This document shows, piece after piece, positions 7,837 through 15,878 of a DNA stretch of 64,000 nt. A program made the position numbers and the translations under genes. Origin of the DNA: Hyphomicrobiales bacterium (lineage in GTDB: Bacteria > Pseudomonadota > Alphaproteobacteria > Rhizobiales > Rhizobiaceae); assembly GCA_900470285.1 (NCBI GenBank), contig UCAG01000005.1:62001-126000 (forward strand). The letters are read 5' to 3'. Every line of letters starts with the position of its first letter. Position 1 is the first letter of the stretch. The notes below the pieces were generated by a model, which worked only from the letters and a program-made list of their open reading frames with translations, did not search any database and was not told the DNA's origin.

Positions 7837-8441
7837 AAACCGGCCAGAATACTTTCTGCAAGACATCTTGCTTGCTGAACACGCTTACTGTTTCCCTCAA
7901 GACCGGCGCGGGAGAATGAGCCCTCCAGCAGAAATGCCAGATGTTCTGCGGTCATTTCCACCTGCTCCGCTGTCAATATGTCCCCTGTTTTCGTGCGCCA
8001 TTTCTGCAGATGCTGAACAAGGAGGTGCTCCACCTCTTCTTTGTGGCGGCGCACAGCCTCCCTGCCCTTATCGCCCACGGTGAGCTCAGCTGCGGCATTC
8101 AACAATCCGCACCCGCGAAAGCCGTTCTCATAATCATATTCAGCGTGATCTCTGTAGGCATCAAACACTGCCATAACACACTCTTTCGTGCTGGCCGCTG
8201 CTGCTAACCGAGCAGCATATAAATCGAGCCATTCCTGATGCCTCATCTCAATAAAGGCGGCGACCAGCTCGGATTTTGACGCAAAATTATTATACAGGCT
8301 CATTTTGGCCACGCCTGCTTTAGCTGTAATCATATCAATGCCGGTTGCGTTGATCCCGTAATTATAAAACAGGATACCCGCCGCATCGAGCAGGCGATCT
8401 CGCACAGATTGAACTTTGGATGGCTTTGCAGAGGCAGACAT
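7833..8441 (-). CDS. TetR/AcrR-family transcriptional regulator
   Basis: A 202-residue repressor. Residues about 10–60 carry the TetR helix-turn-helix (RDRLLDAAGILFYNYGINATG, then VAKMSLYNNFASKSELVAAFI); the C-terminal half is the ligand-binding, dimerising region with a TetR_C_33-like end (LAFLLEGSFSRAGLEGN). First gene of an operon with the EamA exporter, whose start overlaps its stop by four bases. It probably represses this operon until an effector appears; its operator was not identified with confidence. Confidence 0.9.
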   Translation of the reverse strand: MSASAKPSKVQSVRDRLLDAAGILFYNYGINATGIDMITAKAGVAKMSLYNNFASKSELVAAFIEMRHQEWLDLYAARLAAAASTKECVMAVFDAYRDHAEYDYENGFRGCGLLNAAAELTVGDKGREAVRRHKEEVEHLLVQHLQKWRTKTGDILTAEQVEMTAEHLAFLLEGSFSRAGLEGNSKRVQQARCLAESILAGL

Positions 8442-8612
8442 GATTTCTCTTTTTAGTTATTAGGTAGGTCAGTCTACATATAAATTCTTGAGCAGACAAG
8501 CCGGTAATATATTTGTGAACAGAGTATTCATTTAAAAACAGCTATTTAACCGTATCATTCATCAACGAGACATAATAATGAGGATCATTGGCGGAGCTTG
8601 GCCGGTATAGTT

Positions 8613-8714
8613 ATGAAACCGGTCTGGCAGCAGACAGACCATAATCTTTGTGCAGCGCAGCATGTTTCATTTGAAGATATGTTGCGGCAGGGAAATTTAT
8701 ATGCACCGGCATAA
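8613..8714 (+). pseudogene. Possible small ORF or gene remnant
   Basis: An ATG-started 33-codon frame with a sensible amino-acid mix, including AAQHVSFEDMLRQGNL. This is faintly like the GVSFEDV core of BrnT-type toxins. It has no convincing ribosome site and is far shorter than that family. Probably a decayed fragment or chance. Confidence 0.2.
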
Positions 8715-8813
8715 ACGCTTCCATACCGCCCCCGCCTGCTACACTTTTTAACAAGGTGTGAGGCATTTTCAGTCAGAGAATCCTATTGGAAATGCTCAGT
8801 TTTTAGAATTTAT

Positions 8814-8865
8814 GTGCATTTTAAAAACCGAAAACAGTTCAGCGTTTCGGTTTTTTGAAATGCAC
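8814..8865. promoter_or_regulatory. Long inverted repeat in the leader of the DosC-like gene
   Basis: The left arm 8814–8833 and right arm 8845–8865 pair over about 20 bases (GTGCATTT..CCGAAA against TTTCGG..AAATGCAC) with one mismatch and one bulge. The inner part, ACCGAAA/TTTCGGTTTTTT, looks like a terminator. It ends eight bases before the ATG at 8874. It could be an attenuator, a translation-blocking hairpin, or the terminator of an unrecognised upstream transcript. Confidence 0.5.
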
Positions 8866-8873
8866 TCCAGCAT

Positions 8874-10328
8874 ATGAGTAATGAAGCTATGACGGTTATG
8901 AATATCCCTCCTCTGTCCTCAGAGATAACCGGCGATGATATCCGTACCCCTCATATCGGCCTGACACCTTCTGAAAGCGAGTGGGTTCACCTCATCCATA
9001 GCCTGCCTGATAATCTAGCAAAGCAGCTTGCCTGTCTGATCGAGGCCGATAAAGACCGTCTGGTTGGTGTTTTCTACGAGCGGTTGCTGCAAAATCCGGA
9101 TGCAAGTCCGTTTCTCTCTCAGGATGTGGTTCACGACCGCTTGCAGCATTCGATGCGCGGCTGGTTGCGCCGGCTTTTTGTTGAGCGAACCATGGATGTT
9201 GCGGTGTTCGTGGCCGAGCAACGCAAGATCGGCGAGGTTCATGCGCGTATTCAGGTCCCTATTCATGTTGTTATGCAGGGCGCGCGCCTGCTGAAAAACG
9301 AGATTGTCCATCAATTGCAAAGTCAGACAATCAGTCTTGGTGACTTTGCTGTGATGGCCGATTATGCCGGTAATGCCATTAATATTGCTATTGAGTTTAT
9401 GAGCCAGGCTTTTGTCAGCAATACCAAAAGCGATGCCCAGACTGATGAAGCCTATCGTGCTTTTGCACTGAGTCAGGATGTGACTCTGGAGCGGGAAATC
9501 CAGCGTGCCAGCCTTATGGAATGGAGCCAATCCGTTCTGTTCAGTCTTTACGGCAACAGGCGTGAAGCTGTGCTGCCCCAACTCTCAAGTTCGGACTTCG
9601 GTCTGTGGCTACATCATAAAGGCGATATGATTTTTCATGGTTCGCCGGTTCTGGAAAATATACGCGCGGATATGAAATATATCGACACCGTATTGCTGCC
9701 GGCAATTGCCGGTGCCGGTGAAGATGCGGATCAAAACCTCACAGAACTGATTGAATCCTTTAAGAATAAAACCGGAGAGATCAAATTTCTGCTGGCAGAA
9801 CTCTTTCAGGTCGCCGCAGCAATGGAAACCGGCCGGGATCCGTTGACACGCACACTGAACAGGCGGTTTCTGCCCTCTATCCTGTCGCGGGAAGTCAAAA
9901 TGGCTTCACAAAACCGGATGGAGCTGAGTGTCATGATGGTCGATATCGACAATTTCAAGCGCATCAATGACACTTACGGTCACGGTGGCGGGGATCATAT
10001 TCTGCAACAGGTGGCAGAAAGCATTTTCACGCATTCGCGCGCCAGCGATTTTGTCTTCCGTTATGGCGGAGAAGAGTTTCTTGTCGTGCTGATTGAGGCA
10101 AGTGCAAAAACTGCTTTTGAAACTGCTGAAAAACTGCGGCTGAAAATATCCGGTCAGCAATTCTCGCTACCGGATGGCGGATCGCAAAATATTACATTAT
10201 CGATTGGTGTTTCCACATTTAATGGTCATCCTGACTTCAGTCATATGATTAAAACTGCAGATCAGGCTCTGTATCAAGCAAAGCAAAACGGCCGGAACCG
10301 TACTGAGGTTGCTATTCCCCTGTCGTGA
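8874..10328 (+). CDS. DosC-like globin-coupled diguanylate cyclase
   Basis: A 484-residue soluble sensor that should make cyclic di-GMP. Residues about 30–190 are a sensor globin with the proximal-haem region KIGEVHARIQVPIHV, His123 being the likely iron ligand as in E. coli DosC/YddV. A middle helical signalling domain follows at about 200–325. The GGDEF domain has the active-site motif GGEEF at 398–402, with an RASD inhibitory I-site five residues before it. Activity is expected to depend on oxygen or another haem ligand. No Shine–Dalgarno site is seen at 8874, and later in-frame ATGs (codons 6 and 9) are possible starts. A long inverted repeat sits just upstream. Convergent with the DUF982 gene. 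Confidence 0.9.
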   Translation: MSNEAMTVMNIPPLSSEITGDDIRTPHIGLTPSESEWVHLIHSLPDNLAKQLACLIEADKDRLVGVFYERLLQNPDASPFLSQDVVHDRLQHSMRGWLRRLFVERTMDVAVFVAEQRKIGEVHARIQVPIHVVMQGARLLKNEIVHQLQSQTISLGDFAVMADYAGNAINIAIEFMSQAFVSNTKSDAQTDEAYRAFALSQDVTLEREIQRASLMEWSQSVLFSLYGNRREAVLPQLSSSDFGLWLHHKGDMIFHGSPVLENIRADMKYIDTVLLPAIAGAGEDADQNLTELIESFKNKTGEIKFLLAELFQVAAAMETGRDPLTRTLNRRFLPSILSREVKMASQNRMELSVMMVDIDNFKRINDTYGHGGGDHILQQVAESIFTHSRASDFVFRYGGEEFLVVLIEASAKTAFETAEKLRLKISGQQFSLPDGGSQNITLSIGVSTFNGHPDFSHMIKTADQALYQAKQNGRNRTEVAIPLS

Positions 10329-10339
10329 GGAGCAGCGAC

Positions 10340-10657
10340 TTACTCGCTCATGGTCGTGGCTGACAGTCCCGTAAGTGCTGCGGATACAATTGCATCAGCG
10401 ACGCGCTTGTCTGTTTCAAAGTAATAAGGAATTTTTGCTTCATTGAGTGCAGCAATGAAGCGTTTAATAATCAGCTCAATATTGGATTTTTTGTAATAAT
10501 TTTGAGACAGGGTACATACTGCCACAGTATAGGATATTCCGTATTTCACCGGCCAGTGGCATAGTAAAAACACCGACAAATCGGTCCAGCAGGATATTTT
10601 AAATATCTGCCCTTGCATTGGTTCAACAATAATAAAAAAATTCCAATCCTTCTCCAT
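10340..10657 (-). CDS. DUF982-domain protein
   Basis: A 105-residue protein with the DUF982 pattern: LSVFLLCHWPVKYGISYTVAV, then a helix ending IIKRFIAALNEAKIPY. DUF982 proteins are small, almost confined to Hyphomicrobiales, often present in several copies per genome, and have no known function. The segment before the domain is AT-rich and has no ribosome site, so the start is uncertain. Its stop lies 11 bases from that of the cyclase gene, facing it. Confidence 0.7.
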   Translation of the reverse strand: MEKDWNFFIIVEPMQGQIFKISCWTDLSVFLLCHWPVKYGISYTVAVCTLSQNYYKKSNIELIIKRFIAALNEAKIPYYFETDKRVADAIVSAALTGLSATTMSE

Positions 10658-11125
10658 GTATTATCCATCAAAGATTACAATGCGTATGATGATACTGCAT
10701 TTTTATGAATATAGAAGTGTATATTTATAAAATTTAATATTGAATATTTGATAATAAAAATTTCATTTGATGCAGCTAATTTTTGATCTTTTACTTCACA
10801 TCTTACCGATATCGCAGATTTTTCATCTGGTTTTCCATCGCGGATATAGTGAGAATCTCTGTTGCATAGAATGCGGTTTCACACGCATCAGCATGCATAT
10901 TTTTTAGCTATACATCCTTTTCCCGATCATGCGCTATAGCCTGAAAATGCGGGGTTTTGCAGCATTTCCAATGCGTCGGGTGGACTTTTTTTGATATTTC
11001 TCTATAATTATGAATATCAAATTAGAATTATCTGCGAATTTTCGATCTTTCTTAAAGCATAATTTTTGTTTTAATTTTGCAGATATTTCTATTTATAAAT
11101 ACAAAAGGAGAATAGGTCTGCCATT
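10658..11125. other. 468-base AT-rich region upstream of proVWX
   Basis: No coding frame is convincing on either strand. It contains the probable promoter and an operator-like inverted repeat for the transporter operon (separate entry), and on the other side the upstream region of the DUF982 gene. Base composition is clearly more AT-rich than in the flanking genes. Confidence 0.5.
10981..11021 (+). promoter_or_regulatory. Candidate promoter and operator of proVWX
   Basis: A consensus TATAAT lies at 11003–11008, with TGGACT (10981–10986) 16 bases before it as a weak −35. The −10 sits inside the inverted repeat TTTGATATT-N14-AATATCAAA (10990–10998 and 11013–11021), a layout expected for a repressor site. 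Confidence 0.5.
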
Positions 11126-12379
11126 ATGGCAGGGTTAACTTATTATATGGCTGTTTATACAATTAATGATAGTATGAATGAACCAAAGTCTGTAAAACTA
11201 TCTTTAAAAGATGTTTTCAAAGTCTTTGGTGAAAAGCCGGAAAAGGCAATGAGCCAATTGCGATCCGGGAAAAGTAAAACAGAGATCCACAGAGATACTG
11301 GTTGCACAATCGGTGTTGATGGGGCGAGCTTCGAAATTATGGATGGCGAGATCTTCGTCATCATGGGATTGTCCGGCTCAGGCAAATCCACACTTTTGCG
11401 CCTGCTGAACCGGCTGATTGAGCCGACCTCCGGCACGATTGCCGTTGACGGGCGTGATATTACCAAAATGTCCAAAGGCGAGCTGATCGATCTGCGCCGC
11501 CGCGATATGAGCATGGTCTTCCAGTCTTTCGCATTACTGCCAAACCGGACGGTTCTCAACAATGCTGCCTTTGGGCTTGAAGTTGCCGGCATGGCTGAGG
11601 CCGAGCGCCATGCGCGCGCAATGCAAGCGCTCACAGCCGTCGGTTTGGAACCCTATGCACAGAGCATGCCTGATCAGCTTTCCGGTGGTATGAAACAGCG
11701 TGTCGGTCTTGCCCGCGCTCTGGCCAATGAGCCGACAATCCTGCTGATGGATGAGGCCTTTTCCGCTCTTGATCCCCTTATCCGTACTGAAATGCAAGAT
11801 GAGTTGATCCGTCTGCAATCAGAAAACAGCCGCACGATTATCTTCGTCAGCCACGATCTGGATGAGGCCATGCGTATCGGCGACCGCATCTGCATCATGC
11901 AGCACGGCAAGGTCGTACAGGTCGGCACACCGGATGAGATTGTTTCCGCGCCAGCAAATGATTATGTGCGCTCCTTCTTCAAGAATGTGGATGTGTCTCA
12001 TGTGTTTTCTGCCGGTGATGTGGCGCGGAAAACCTTGCTGACGATCTTTGATCGTCAGGGTGTTTCTGCCGCTTCCGCATTGGAGCAGATGGAAACTACG
12101 GGGCGTGACGTTGCCGTTATTGTTGGTCGCGATCGCAGCTATCACGGCATGATCAGTCAGGACGGCCTGATTGAGAAGGTCAAAGCCAAATCCCCGCATC
12201 CGTACAGGGAAGCGTTCTTAAGCGATATCACTCCTATTGAAGCAAGCGAACCGCTTTCCAACGTGCTTGGCCGCGTTGCTGAAAGCCGCTGGCCGGTTCC
12301 GGTTGTTGATGAAAAAAACAGATATGTCGGTGCGATTTCCAAATCGGCACTTCTGGAAACGCTCGACCGCGCCGGTTGA
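11126..12379 (+). CDS. proV: Glycine betaine/choline-type ABC transporter ATPase (ProV-like)
   Basis: Energises import of quaternary amines such as glycine betaine, choline or proline betaine. The 417-residue protein has Walker A GLSGSGKST (81–89), the signature LSGGMKQRVGLA starting at 185, Walker B ILLMDEAFSALDP, the switch histidine in FVSHDLDEA, and two C-terminal CBS domains (about 290–415) as in ProV/OpuA, where they sense ionic strength or nucleotides. AAAGGAG lies 17 bases before the ATG at 11126, a long spacing. The ATG at codon 17 is an alternative but has no ribosome site. First gene of a V–W–X operon. Which amine is carried cannot be told from sequence. Confidence 0.92.
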   Translation: MAGLTYYMAVYTINDSMNEPKSVKLSLKDVFKVFGEKPEKAMSQLRSGKSKTEIHRDTGCTIGVDGASFEIMDGEIFVIMGLSGSGKSTLLRLLNRLIEPTSGTIAVDGRDITKMSKGELIDLRRRDMSMVFQSFALLPNRTVLNNAAFGLEVAGMAEAERHARAMQALTAVGLEPYAQSMPDQLSGGMKQRVGLARALANEPTILLMDEAFSALDPLIRTEMQDELIRLQSENSRTIIFVSHDLDEAMRIGDRICIMQHGKVVQVGTPDEIVSAPANDYVRSFFKNVDVSHVFSAGDVARKTLLTIFDRQGVSAASALEQMETTGRDVAVIVGRDRSYHGMISQDGLIEKVKAKSPHPYREAFLSDITPIEASEPLSNVLGRVAESRWPVPVVDEKNRYVGAISKSALLETLDRAG

Positions 12380-12400
12380 GCTGAAACGATTGGTATAAAA

Positions 12401-13318
12401 ATGGATATGAATTTTAGTATCGGCAAAGGTGCCGATATCACTGTGAATTACATTCTCGACCATTTCACACCGGCGCTGGATATGATTGCTGCGGTTATCG
12501 GCTTTGTTACCGGCGGTATTCAGGGCGGATTGCTGGCCATTCCGGCTGTTGCGGGTATTGCCATTCTGACATTGCTGTCGCTGTGGCGTGTGGGCTGGAA
12601 ATTTGCGATTTTCACTGCTCTCGCACTGGCACTCGTTCATCATATGGGACTGTGGTCGGGCACGATGGAAAGCCTGTCACTGGTGCTGGCTGCAACAATC
12701 ATTGCCATTGTCATTGGTATTCCTCTGGGTATTGCTATGGCACGCAGTGAAATGCTGGCGTCTTTCATCCGACCGGTGCTCGACCTGATGCAGACCATGC
12801 CTGCTTTTGTGTATCTCATTCCGGCGGCCATGTTCTTCGGTCTGGGCGCTGTACCCGGCACAATCGCGACTGTTATTTTTGCCATGCCGCCGGTTGTGCG
12901 CCTGACCAATCTTGGTATCCGGCAGGTGCACGGAGAATTCGTTGAAGCTGGTCTGGCCTTTGGTTGCACGGCAAAACAGTTGTTGTTCAAAGTGCAGCTT
13001 CCCAATGCCCTGCCCTCGATTATGGCCGGTATCAACCAGACCATTATGCTGTCGCTGTCGATGGTGGTGATTGCCTCCATGATCGGTGCAGGCGGTCTTG
13101 GCAACACAGTGCTCACCGGTATTCAGCGTCTTGATGTCGGCACCGGTTTTGAGGGCGGACTTGCTGTGGTCATTTTGGCCGTTGTGCTTGACCGGATCAC
13201 TCAGAGCTTTGGCAAACCGCAACCAGGCCTGTTCAGGTGCTTTGCAGCGCTGCGCAAACAGCCGGAAGCGGAAAGCGAAGCGAAGAAAACAACATCCCTG
13301 CGCAAGCAGGAAGCTTAA
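12401..13318 (+). CDS. proW: Glycine betaine/choline-type ABC transporter permease (ProW-like)
   Basis: The membrane channel subunit of the same importer, 305 residues with about six to eight membrane segments. The binding-protein-dependent permease signature is seen as EAGLAFGCTAKQLLFKVQLP, the loop that contacts the ATPase. A hydrophilic Lys/Glu-rich tail follows the last membrane segment. It starts 21 bases after proV and ends 30 bases before proX, consistent with one transcript. The long amphipathic N-terminus of E. coli ProW is shorter here. Confidence 0.92.
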   Translation: MDMNFSIGKGADITVNYILDHFTPALDMIAAVIGFVTGGIQGGLLAIPAVAGIAILTLLSLWRVGWKFAIFTALALALVHHMGLWSGTMESLSLVLAATIIAIVIGIPLGIAMARSEMLASFIRPVLDLMQTMPAFVYLIPAAMFFGLGAVPGTIATVIFAMPPVVRLTNLGIRQVHGEFVEAGLAFGCTAKQLLFKVQLPNALPSIMAGINQTIMLSLSMVVIASMIGAGGLGNTVLTGIQRLDVGTGFEGGLAVVILAVVLDRITQSFGKPQPGLFRCFAALRKQPEAESEAKKTTSLRKQEA

Positions 13319-13348
13319 TTCACCTAAAGAAACCTTAAAGGAGAAGAT

Positions 13349-14215
13349 ATGTTCGGGAAACTGACACGTCTAAGCCTGGCGGCATTGCTGGCGGGAACCA
13401 TGGCAACTTCAGCATTAGCTGCAGGCGATGCCAAAGTGGTCAAACTTGGCTGGGCACCCTGGTCCGATGCCGAATTTGTTACCAAGCTCGCAGCTAAACT
13501 CATTCAGGATAATCTGGATCAGAAAGTTGAGCTGGTGCAGACAGATGTTGCACCGCTTTATCAGGGCGTGAGCCGTGGCGATCTTGATGCCATGATGATG
13601 GCCTGGTTGCCTGCAACACATGCGGATTATTACAAGCGTGTTGAAGGTAAGGTTGAAGATCTGGGGCCGCTCTATGAAGGTGCAAAACTTGGCTGGGTTG
13701 TGCCTGCCTCTGTGCCTGAGAGCGATATCAAGTCGATTGAAGATCTGAAGAAAGCCGATATTCATGAAAAGCTGAAAGGTCAGATTCAAGGTATTGATCC
13801 GGGTGCTGGTTTGACCCGTCTTTCGGAAGAAGCGATCAAAAAATACGGCCTGAATTATAAGCTGCAGATCTCCAGTGAGGCAGCGATGCTGACCACGGTT
13901 GACCGTGCAACCCGCTCAGACGGCTGGTTTGTGGCGACGGCATGGAGCCCGCACTGGATGTTCGGCAAATATAAGCTGCGCTATCTGGAAGATCCTGAAG
14001 GTGCGCTTGGTGCCGCAGAGCATGTGAATGCCCTCGCTCGCAAAGGCTTTAAGGAAGACAATCCGAAAGTTGCTTCCTTGCTGGAAAAAATGAATATCCC
14101 GCTGGCAGATCTCGAAAAAGCGATGTTTGAAGCGCAGGAAACTTCTTATGATAAGGCCGTCGACAAATATATTGCCGATAATCCTGATCGTATCAAAGAA
14201 TGGCTGGCTGAATAA
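13349..14215 (+). CDS. proX: Glycine betaine/choline-type substrate-binding protein (ProX/OpuAC-like)
   Basis: The periplasmic ligand-binding protein of the importer, 288 residues. A Sec signal peptide is clear (basic start, hydrophobic LAALLAGTMATS, likely cleavage after ALA or ALAA). The mature protein begins with the OpuAC pattern VVKLGWAPWSDAEFVTKL and has several tryptophans that can form the aromatic box for a quaternary ammonium ligand (GWAPW, MMMAWLP, WFVATAWSPHW). AAAGGAG stands eight bases before the ATG. A strong terminator follows, so V–W–X is a closed operon. Confidence 0.92.
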   Translation: MFGKLTRLSLAALLAGTMATSALAAGDAKVVKLGWAPWSDAEFVTKLAAKLIQDNLDQKVELVQTDVAPLYQGVSRGDLDAMMMAWLPATHADYYKRVEGKVEDLGPLYEGAKLGWVVPASVPESDIKSIEDLKKADIHEKLKGQIQGIDPGAGLTRLSEEAIKKYGLNYKLQISSEAAMLTTVDRATRSDGWFVATAWSPHWMFGKYKLRYLEDPEGALGAAEHVNALARKGFKEDNPKVASLLEKMNIPLADLEKAMFEAQETSYDKAVDKYIADNPDRIKEWLAE

Positions 14216-14232
14216 TCCCTGCTAGTTCGGTT

Positions 14233-14266
14233 GAAAAACGGCGGTGCGTAAGCGCCGCCGTTTTTC
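14233..14266 (+). terminator. Terminator of the proVWX operon
   Basis: A GC-rich stem of about 15 bp (14233–14247 with 14252–14266, one G·T pair) closes on the tetraloop GTAA and carries A5/T5 flanks. It starts 17 bases after the proX stop. Confidence 0.9.
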
Positions 14267-14370
14267 AATTTTGGCTTGTAATACTCCTATTTAAAAATGC
14301 TGACATCGCAACAGGAGAATGATAAAGCACTGCGCAGATCATATTTTTCCTGCAATGAAAAGGTGATGTT

Positions 14371-14466
14371 ATGAGTATGATACAGTGGGTATTTCTTATT
14401 CAGGGTATTATCGCTTTCGGTCTTGCCGGTTGCGTTGCCTATGTTGTCCTGACCCGCAGACGCTGA
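14371..14466 (+). CDS. 31-residue single-span membrane protein
   Basis: A tiny frame encoding MSMIQWVFLIQGIIAFGLAG and then CVAYVVLTRRR: one hydrophobic helix of about 20 residues ending in three arginines, a good inside-anchored membrane protein. AAGGTG precedes the ATG by six bases. The pentapeptide-repeat gene begins 10 bases after its stop, so the two are probably co-transcribed. Function unknown. Confidence 0.55.
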   Translation: MSMIQWVFLIQGIIAFGLAGCVAYVVLTRRR

Positions 14467-14476
14467 GAACAGCCCT

Positions 14477-15121
14477 GTGCCTGTCGCATTTTTAAAGAAT
14501 ATTAGTGACGGCACCCGCAATTTCAGCGGCTTAATATGTGACGGGGCTGATTTGTCCGGTCAGGATTTATCTGACTGTATTTTCACAGAATGCATATTTA
14601 CAAACTGCAATTTCAAAGCTGCAATCATCACTGAAACGCAATTCAATAAATGCCGTCTCAGTGGTGCAAACCTGTCCAATATTGATGGCAATACCGCACA
14701 ATTTTACGATTGCGATCTGTCCAATACATTGTGGAGCCGGTCCAATCTCAATGGCGTGAAATTTTCACGATCCAAGCTAACCGGTGCGGATTTCACTGAT
14801 TGCAGCCTGATCGGCACCGATTTTGAAGAATGTTTGCTGATTGCAGCTTTTCTGCCGCGCGCGTCGTTTCGCAATAAAATTCTGACAAATATGGATTTCA
14901 GCGAGGCTGATCTCAGAGAATGTGATTTCCGTGATGCGGTTTTTCACGATTGCCGGATGCGCGGCGCCACTTTACGACTGAGCAAATTCAAAGGCGCTGA
15001 TCTGCGTGGCTGCGATCTGGGCAGCCTGACATTTCACGATGCCGCTGTGCTTAAAGGTGCCATCATCTCAAAAAGTCAGGCAACGGATATTCTCAGCGGC
15101 ATCGGTCTGCTGGTTCTGTAG
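14477..15121 (+). CDS. Pentapeptide-repeat protein
   Basis: A 214-residue protein made almost entirely of A(D/N)LxxCxF-type pentapeptide units (for example GADLSGQDLSDCIF, GADFTDCSLIGTDF, GADLRGCDLGSLTF), predicted to fold as a right-handed quadrilateral beta-helix. Some relatives mimic DNA and bind gyrase (Qnr, MfpA), but most have no known role and I see nothing here that proves a gyrase link. The GTG start at 14477 has no good ribosome site. Translation may be coupled to the 31-residue membrane protein just upstream. Convergent with the ankyrin gene, three bases apart. Confidence 0.85.
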   Translation: MPVAFLKNISDGTRNFSGLICDGADLSGQDLSDCIFTECIFTNCNFKAAIITETQFNKCRLSGANLSNIDGNTAQFYDCDLSNTLWSRSNLNGVKFSRSKLTGADFTDCSLIGTDFEECLLIAAFLPRASFRNKILTNMDFSEADLRECDFRDAVFHDCRMRGATLRLSKFKGADLRGCDLGSLTFHDAAVLKGAIISKSQATDILSGIGLLVL

Positions 15122-15124
15122 AAA

Positions 15125-15805
15125 CTATTTCTCAAGCACGGCAACGATTTCAGTAAAGCCGCGCTTTTTAGCATGCTGCAGCGCTGTTACGCCTTCATTA
15201 TCCGGAATAGAGAGATCGGCACCGGCGGCTTTCAAAAGCTTTATAATTTCTACATGGGCTGGCCCGCCATCGCTCAGGATTACGGCTTCAATCAGCGCAG
15301 TCCAGCCGAGACGATTGACATGATCGACATCAACACCGGCCTCAATCAGCGTACGCACCGTTTCCACATGACCACGCTCGGATGCCGGAATAAGTGCCGT
15401 GCCGCCAAAGCGGTTGGTGCTTTTCAGATTGGCACCATGGCTCAAAGTCATTTTCAGAATTTCCAGATGGCCGCGTGCTCCGGCATAGAGATACGGGCTG
15501 TCCTGTATCATATCCTTGGCATTTACATCTGCACCGGCATCAATCAGAACTTTAGCCGCTTCAACCTGATTATTATGAGTTGCAACCAGTAAAGCAGTTT
15601 GGCGGTGGTCGTTGCGTGTATCGGCATTAACGCCATCTTTCAGCAAGCTCTGAATAGTTGCTACATCACCAGTGGCTGCAGCCTCCAGTAGTTTGCGTTC
15701 TTTGCTGACTGAGGCAGACATGGCAACTCCCGTGATTGTCAAAATAAAACCGGCAATAAGCAGAGTGCTTCTGAAAATATTCCGCAGGGACAATAAATTT
15801 GACAT
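15125..15805 (-). CDS. Exported ankyrin-repeat protein
   Basis: A 226-residue protein with an N-terminal hydrophobic segment (about 12–31, LLIAGFILTITGVAMSA) that is a signal peptide or anchor, followed by about six ankyrin repeats with TALLVATHNNQVEAAKVLIDAGAD-like consensus split over residues 37–225. Ankyrin repeats bind proteins; periplasmic bacterial versions are known near catalase genes and are linked to oxidative stress. GAGGAG lies eight bases before the ATG. It is the last gene of a same-strand row: kinase, response regulator, HbpS-like protein, ankyrin, with 73 bases between it and the HbpS-like gene. Confidence 0.85.
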   Translation of the reverse strand: MSNLLSLRNIFRSTLLIAGFILTITGVAMSASVSKERKLLEAAATGDVATIQSLLKDGVNADTRNDHRQTALLVATHNNQVEAAKVLIDAGADVNAKDMIQDSPYLYAGARGHLEILKMTLSHGANLKSTNRFGGTALIPASERGHVETVRTLIEAGVDVDHVNRLGWTALIEAVILSDGGPAHVEIIKLLKAAGADLSIPDNEGVTALQHAKKRGFTEIVAVLEK

Positions 15806-15878
15806 GTCTCTCTCCTCATTGAAAGTGCATCATGTGTGAACCGCCACACTGAGACAACAGTGCGGCGGCCCGGATCAA

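Larger units (their letters stand above)
8442..8873. other. 432-base intergenic region with orphan hairpin and small-frame remnant
   Basis: No full gene is visible. It holds the promoter side of the TetR gene, a 33-codon plus-strand frame at 8613–8714, a degenerate palindrome GAGGCATTTTC/GAAATGCTC near 8760–8798 resembling half a RIME element, and a long inverted repeat at 8814–8865 just before the cyclase gene. The region may hold an untranslated leader or a small RNA. Confidence 0.4.
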
